Assembly (NCBI RefSeq): GCF_018143015.1
Contig: NC_054741.1
Coordinates: 63,400,697 to 63,464,696, forward strand
Source: Lytechinus variegatus
Lineage: Eukaryota; Echinodermata; Echinoidea; Temnopleuroida; Toxopneustidae
Direction of reading: 5' to 3'
DNA length: 64,000 nucleotides
Every line of letters begins with the position of its first letter. The stretch's first letter is position 1. The translations under genes were made by a program, and so were the position numbers. Positions 59,101-64,000 of the stretch are shown piece after piece. Under the pieces are notes generated by a model. That model was not told where the DNA came from. It saw only the letters and a program-made list of their open reading frames with translations, and did no database searches.

Positions 59101-60220
59101 ATGAAATGACCACCAAAGTGTCTGTCTGTATAAATAAAAAATATGTGCCAAATGATTGTGAAAGAAATTGTGTAATTGCTGAGAAATTAGCAAATAAGCA
59201 CAGGATTCGGGTCAAGCGTCGGGCCGACATTCAAAGCAATAATAATACACTGTCCCACGTGCACTTATCTGTGTTGGTAATCTTTAGTGTGAACATTTTT
59301 CAGCATAGATTTCAAGATTTCATAAAGTTCAGTTTATGTAACTGTTCCAGATCTAGATACTCGATGATATACTGACAATTAAAGGACAAATCCACCCCAA
59401 CAGAAACATGATTTGAATAAAAAGAGAAAAATTCAACAAGCATAACACTTAAAATTTCATCAAAATCCGATGTAAAATAAGAAAGTTACGATATTTTAAA
59501 GTCTCGCTTTATTTCACAAAACAGTTATATGCACATCCTTGTGGGTATGCAAATGAGGAGACTGATGACGTCATCAACTCACTATTTCTTTTGTATTTTA
59601 TCATATGAAATATGAAATATTTTTATTTTCTCATCATTGTCATGTGAAAATTAAGTTTCATTCCTCCCTGAACACGTGGAATTCCATAATTTTAACATTT
59701 TGTGCTTCAGGCAAGGAGGTCCTAATCATCAAATTCGTAAAAAAAATGAAATATTGTATAATTCAAACAATAAAAAACAAAAAGAAATTGTGAGTGACAT
59801 CATCGACTCTCTCATTTGGATGTAACTGGCTCTTTCATTTTTTCATATAACTATTTTGTTAAAAATGAGCGAAACTTTGAAATGTCATAACTTTCTTATT
59901 TTACATCCGATTTTGATGAATTTTTCAGCATTGTGCTTGTCTGATTTTTCTCTATCGATTCATATCAACATTTTTTCTGAGGTGGACTTGACCTTTAAGC
60001 CTGGTTTTACAGACTTTCTCATGAAATAAGTGTTTACTGCAACTACTGGCATTTCTCTTAAAAATTAACTTGAATCTTTCTTTTTTTATATTGATTATCC
60101 TGCCATTTCTAGGTTAGAGAAAGATGTCGAAAAGGCATTCCATCTTCCCTCAGAGGAAGAGCGTGGCAATTCTTGTGTGGAAGCAAGAGAGTAGTAGAGC
60201 AAAACAAGGACAAATTCTTG
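49054..60220 (+). CDS. TBC1D10-family Rab GTPase-activating protein, 5' part only
   Basis: Rab-GAP of the TBC1D10 (EPI64) family; human members act on Rab35 and Rab27A at the cell cortex. Three coding exons are visible with matching phases (287, 100 and 108 nt), giving 165 residues. They carry an acidic, repeat-bearing N-terminus, DRYGFLGG, then [19 protein letters not shown] (human REMKWLDMFSNWDKWL) and [20 protein letters not shown], the conserved opening of the TBC domain. The catalytic IxxDxxR and YxQ motifs are not in the window; the next exon should start with a segment like human GDPKWLDVIEKDLHRQFPF, and nothing like it is seen from 60221 to 64000. The gene therefore continues past the right edge. 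I cannot tell which vertebrate paralogue is closest, so no symbol is given. Confidence 0.9.
49994..50528. mobile_element. TTAA-flanked element, second family, copy 2 (right end decayed)
   Basis: Left end AGGGGAATGAAACCTTTAG after TTAA (49990-49993); right arm recognisable (CTCATAACTTTCTCATTATT) but the last bases are changed. Same family as 55547-56109. Confidence 0.8.
50870..51450. mobile_element. CCGGGG-ended element, copy 1
   Basis: Ends read CCGGGGGG...CACGAGTGGATACCATGCGC and GCGCATGGTATCCACTCGTC...CCTCCGGGG. TATGTGT flanks both sides (8 bp if a shared G is counted), as in hAT elements. The interior has ACCCCTTAACAAGTATTGG repeated. In TBC1D10-like intron 1. Confidence 0.88.
51499..52182. 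mobile_element. Inverted-repeat element (TAGCCTCTTGTC ends)
   Basis: TAGCCTCTTGTCAAGGCCCT mirrors AGGGCCTCGACAAGAGGCTA; CCGAGCGAAGCGAGCG near the left resembles CTCGCTTCGCC...CGCTCGG near the right. CTTAGTC words lie just outside both ends. Confidence 0.8.
53127..54155. mobile_element. 1.03 kb TA-flanked inverted-repeat transposon, copy 2
   Basis: Near-identical to 16607-17661 along its length and in the same orientation, with the same ends and TA flanks (53125-53126, 54156-54157). Lies in TBC1D10-like intron 1. Short open frames inside are not conserved in frame between copies. Confidence 0.92.
55547..56109. mobile_element. TTAA-flanked element, second family, copy 1
   Basis: AGGAGAATGAAACCATTGGA at the left mirrors TCCAAAGGTTTCATTCCCCT at the right, TTAA on both sides (55543-55546, 56110-56113). 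Arms include GAAAGTTATGAGCATTTGAA and its inverse. Non-coding. Confidence 0.9.
57135..57234 (+). CDS. TBC1D10-like coding exon 2
   Basis: 100 nt encoding [20 protein letters not shown] then [13 protein letters not shown]. The acceptor is tttctttgcag and the donor gtatga. KWLDM...W-KW is the pre-TBC signature of the TBC1D10 family. Phases 2 in and 0 out match the neighbours. Confidence 0.93.
57545..57965. repeat. Fold-back region of TTTGGTCTA-like words
   Basis: The left half is built of words such as TTTGGTCTATCATCAGTTTG and AATTCGTCCAATTGCCAAC; the right half is built of their inverses (GACGAACTGG, GACGAATTGGCAA). Similar in logic, not in sequence, to 35265-36124. A short relative occurs at 11783-11900. 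Confidence 0.75.
58009..58562. mobile_element. CCGGGG-ended element, copy 2
   Basis: Same family and orientation as 50870-51450; AAAATGG flanks both sides. The left arm has the block ATTCACGAGTGGATACCATG in tandem duplicate about 28 bp apart. In TBC1D10-like intron 2. Confidence 0.88.
59383..59994. mobile_element. TTAA-flanked long-TIR element, copy 2
   Basis: Close relative of 48071-48687 over its full length; TTAA at 59379-59382 and 59995-59998. In TBC1D10-like intron 2, ending 118 bases before exon 3. Confidence 0.9.
60113..60220 (+). CDS. TBC1D10-like coding exon 3 (start of TBC domain)
   Basis: 108 nt, 36 codons, [20 protein letters not shown] then [30 protein letters not shown] is the conserved first motif of TBC domains (K-G-I-P..-R...W). 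The acceptor is gccatttctag and the donor gtaagt. Confidence 0.95.
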
Positions 60221-61015
60221 GTAAGTTACAACTACTTGATGCTTCAGACATTCTCTCCATTTTGTTGGTAAAGTATATCCCCTATTGGATATACGTTTGA
60301 TTTTATTTAACATGTACTTTTGATGGAATCTTCTTTCTCTTTGCGTTCAAGTGATCATGTTTTTTTTTTGCCCTTCAGGTTTTGACCACCTAGGTGACCT
60401 AGCTCAAATCCCATCCTATGTTGTGAGGTATTAAATTTTTAGATTCGTGTAGCCAAAATGGCCATGAGCTTCAAATGAAATTTTAGAATATTGGCTAATT
60501 TGTATTAAAGAGTTAGCCTCTTTTCCATCTACTGTAGAAACATGAAGTCATAAATTGCAACCAAATCATACAAAACTTTCTTTATGTCTGCAGAGAATTG
60601 TACTTTCTTGAGCGTACCTCACACGTAGTCTTAACTTTGTTTTGTTGTTCTAAGTTTTCCATTAAACTATTCTACATTCATTTTTGTCTTTTTGTGTAAT
60701 TTTTATACATTTTGAAAGTAAATTCAGATCTGCATTTTCAAACTCTGAAATAAAACCTTGTTTTCATCTTGGTCAACTCATTGTGGGTTTTTCAGCTGAA
60801 CAGTCTAATAAATTGTGAGATGCCAATATCCCTTTGCCATTTGGGTAGACCTGTTGAGTTTATTGAATCTTTTAGCCTCACAACTGAGTGATTTATTTCA
60901 GGATGTCACTAAAATAGTCCTGTTGCTTGAAATCCCAATTCTTCCTTCCTGTATTATATGGACTTTACGTAGTGCGTTTTTCTAGTTCCTTTATATAAAT
61001 AAGTGGTCAAGTTAA

Positions 61016-61236
61016 AGGACAAGTCCACCCCAACAAAATAAAAAAGAGAAAATCCAACAAGCATGACTCTTTGTAAGATGGGGCCCAGGATGTGCATAAA
61101 ACTGTTTTGTGAAATTAAGCAAAACTTTAAAATGACATAACTTTCTCATTTTACATCAGATTTGATGAAATTTTCATTGTAATGCTTGTTGGATTTTTCT
61201 CTTTTTATTCAAATAAACTTTTTGTTGGGATGGACT
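61016..61236. mobile_element. TTAA-flanked long-TIR element, copy 3 (internally deleted)
   Basis: AGGACAAGTCCACCCCAAC...GTTGGGATGGACT flanked by TTAA (61012-61015, 61237-61240). Only 221 bp, so the centre has been lost. Confidence 0.85.
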
Positions 61237-61820
61237 TTAAATGGGATATTTCAAAGAAAATTGTTCATATTCAGAAAAGTAAAGGCAAAATAATGAGATT
61301 GAAGTGATAACAATTGCTGAGCAAACTGCTGCCTCAGTTTTGCCCAATACTCATTAATTAGACTTGAAGGCGCATGCATTGTTCTTGGAGTGAAGACATT
61401 TAAGTGCATTTATGGCAATGTAAGGCTGTCATGTGGCGTGGGAATACATGTAAGTAACATTCAGTGTATTTCAAGTTTAAAATAACCCAGGTTTTAGGCA
61501 CATGAGTTAGACCAGGTATGTGTATTTCCTTGTATTTAGGCCAAGTGCCATACATGAGTCTTATAGTTTTTACTTCCTACACCTGTTGGTTTGTGGACCT
61601 ATATCCTGGATGTCAAATGAAGGAAATACTATTTTGTTATGATCACAAATAGACCTGAAATCCTACAGTACATGTGCAACATGTATGTATGTGAAGTATT
61701 ACTGCAGCCTTCGAGGCAGACGTATGAAAGTATGTGATATGCCTCATTGGTCACAGCCTATACCCACTTGTCTTGCTGAATTAAAGGCCGATATTTAATT
61801 CTTACTACTGAATCATAGAC

Positions 61821-62185
61821 ACCGTTCTCATACTTTCTAAAACTGGTTTTACTGGAAGCAGGTTCAGGAAACCAGTTTGGAAGATCGCTTTGCTAGCGTT
61901 CCCATTTTTACCCCAAAATGTTTTTTTTTAAACCACTTCACGTAAAGCGGTCTTGTTGCTATGGGAACACTCTCAGTGGGGTGACATGTTTCACACGAAA
62001 TTTTAAACCGCAGTGTCGGCATTCCACATACAGTGTGTGGAGTAGCGCACTCGAAATGTGCGAATATCGCAAGGTGGTTTCTGAACCTGTTTGGAAGATC
62101 CCTTCCAAGACTGCTTTGACTATTCTCTTTAATACACATTAAACTAATTTCCACTAAACTAGTTTTAGGACGGTAGTGAGAACGA
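61821..62185. mobile_element. Inverted-repeat element (CGTTCTCA ends)
   Basis: CGTTCTCATAC...CTAAAACTGGTTT mirrors AAACTAGTTTTAG...GTAGTGAGAACG, and GGAAGATC occurs in both arms. In the TBC1D10-like intron after exon 3. Confidence 0.75.
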
Positions 62186-62649
62186 TGTCTTAGTCGATAA
62201 AAAGTAAACAAGGAGTCGAGCGAGACAAGATGGTGTAGTCTCACCATACAGCTACATGTACATGTATGAGATTTTCGGTGACTCGGCATGAGATCACAGG
62301 CATGGCATGACATGAGGAGGAGATTTGGGGGGGAAGATCAAGAATCCCAAAGGCGGGAGTCTCATGCCTGTTAAGCTTGGGACTTGGTATGTCTGGCATA
62401 GTTGATTGAGCCCTTGAATGCATAGCATTTTAATAGGGGAAAGTGGAAGTAGTAATTTGCCTTAATGATTCTTATTTGCATATTACTGAGACCTATTAAT
62501 AGCAACACCATCATTATTTAAAATTGGCTTCTATACAAATCTTTACTCTCGTGTGAAAACAGCTGGTGGTCATCTAATATAAAGTGGTGTTTTTGTCTCT
62601 GTTATAGAGCCGCTTTTCTGATGCCGGCCGTGGCATCAACATCAAATCT

Positions 62650-63150
62650 TTAATAACCGAAGGTTAAGTTTTTGAAATGACAGCATAACTTAGAAAGGAT
62701 ATATGGACCTAGTTCATGAAATTTGGACATAAGGTTAATCAAGTATTACTGTACATCTTACTTGAGTTTTAGGTCACATGATCAAGGTCAAAGGTCATTT
62801 AAGGTCAATGAACTTTCGCCATGTTGGGGTTATTTGTTGAATAACCATCATAACTCAGAAGTGTATGGATTCAGTTCATAAGACGTACATGTAAGAGTAA
62901 TCAAGTATAACTGAACATCTCGTTCGAGTTTCAGGTCACATGACCAAATTTGAAGGTCATTTAAGGTCAATGAACTTTAGCCATACTAGAGGTAATTTTA
63001 AATTGCTGTCATACATGTAACTTTCAAAGTTTGTGGATATAAATGTAGTTTATGAAATGTGGACATAGGGGTAATCAGTATCACTATTACCATAAGTCTA
63101 AGGTCTTATGATCAAGGTCAAATGTCATTTTAGGGTCAATTAATTTTGTA
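62650..63150 (+). repeat. About 160-bp tandem repeat, three copies
   Basis: GGTCACATGATCAAGGTCAA (or variants) followed by GGTCATTT(A)AGGTCAATGAA recurs three times; a lone related unit is at about 56506-56560. Confidence 0.85.
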
Positions 63151-63610
63151 TTGTATCATGTATGAATGGTGTGTTTTTGAATAATTATTTCATAGTAGTT
63201 TTCAAAGTCAGCACTGCTGTTATATTGAATCGCGTAATGCAGGTGAGACTGCCAGAGGCGCTCTACTTGACTTAGTGTGCAGGCACAGACCCTGATTGAA
63301 ACTTTGATCAGCAAGTGTGTCTCCACGCAAAGACAACACATACAAAACTTGCTGTTTAGGGCCTTCAGTTGTTGTTGTTGTTACATGTAGCTTTATATAC
63401 AGCGCATATTATTCAGTAGTGAATATTTGCACCAGCATAATTTGCGGTAATTTTTATATAACTTTTTCTGTACTTAAATCAATTCAGTAAAAAAAAGGTA
63501 CAGCACTGCATTATTTGCGCAATTTTGGAAGAATCACAACAGACTGCCATCACAGATCACTTTCCAATTTAGATGCATAAAAGTATGCAAGGCATGAGTA
63601 GGCTGCAATT

Positions 63611-64000
63611 CAGACCCTTATACCCTTTTCATAAACCTATCCTCCAATTAGCCGCCTAAGAGTAATGCGGATAATTCAATAAAAATTGCGTTCATAAACT
63701 CCGAAAATAAGCCGCATTATTTTTACGAGCGCCCGTCCTGAAAAAGGCGGATAATCGCCATGACAACTGGACACGCCCCCTCCGATGCGGTTGTGTTGGA
63801 AAAGCGTGACCTTGTGACCGCACCATGGCAATTATCCGCATTATTTGGAAATGCGTTCATAAACTCAAAATCTTGTCCCGATGCTGCTATTATGCGGATA
63901 ATAGCAGCATCAGAGTAATGCGGATAACTCTTGTCCTCCTCCAATTTTAAGACCAAATTATGCTGCTATTAGCCGCCTAATTCATTTTAATGGGGTTTAT
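63611..64000. mobile_element. Inverted-repeat element cut by the window edge
   Basis: CATAAACCTATCCTCCAATT..AGCCGCCTAA near the left is mirrored by TTAGCCGCCTAA..GGGGTTTAT orientation pieces at the right; GCGTTCATAAACTC occurs twice and ATGCGGATAA at least four times. The right end runs past 64000. Confidence 0.65.

Overview
The window is eukaryotic (metazoan) genomic DNA. It has spliced genes with GT-AG introns, no operons, and a very dense load of DNA-transposon and retrotransposon debris. The animal is most likely an echinoderm, probably a sea urchin. This rests on the intron-rich deuterostome-like ataxin-2 gene, the scattered ACATGT runs, the tRNA-derived SINEs ending in AGCGCTATATAAAT, and many short inverted-repeat elements. 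The species cannot be named from the sequence alone.

Two protein-coding genes are supported and they are transcribed divergently. (1) An ataxin-2 (ATXN2/ATXN2L family) gene lies on the minus strand, with coding sequence from 32823 down to 3777. I could trace 20 coding exons with consistent GT-AG sites and reading phase at every junction, giving about 1115 residues. In order they encode a short N-terminus, the Lsm domain, the LsmAD domain, a low-complexity middle with a short internal Q tract, the PAM2 motif that binds poly(A)-binding protein, and a long Pro/Gln/His-rich tail. (2) The 5' part of a TBC1D10-family Rab GTPase-activating protein gene lies on the plus strand. Three coding exons are visible (49054-49340, 57135-57234, 60113-60220) and the gene runs off the right edge before the catalytic Arg and Gln motifs are reached.

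Layout: 1-3776 is the 3' flank and probable 3' UTR of ataxin-2. 3777-32823 is ataxin-2; its largest introns are 1 (2.4 kb) and 2 (7.7 kb), and intron 2 holds a 4.8 kb inverted-repeat element with an unusual internal motif. 32824-33060 is the probable ataxin-2 promoter and 5' UTR. 33.4-48.8 kb is intergenic and almost entirely repeats, including a degraded L2/CR1-like retrotransposon on the minus strand broken by later insertions, a second reverse-transcriptase fragment, and a pair of hAT-like elements with arrays of a palindromic GC motif. 48.8-64 kb is the TBC1D10 gene, whose introns are filled with TTAA-flanked, TA-flanked and 8-bp-duplication elements.

The two genes have unrelated known roles (RNA binding and translation or stress granules; Rab35/Rab27 inactivation), so no pathway links them here. 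Their human relatives ATXN2L and TBC1D10B both lie in 16p11.2, so the linkage may be ancient. No prokaryote-type system, CRISPR array or convincing RNA gene was found. The most unusual material is the repeat architecture and its encroachment on splice sites.
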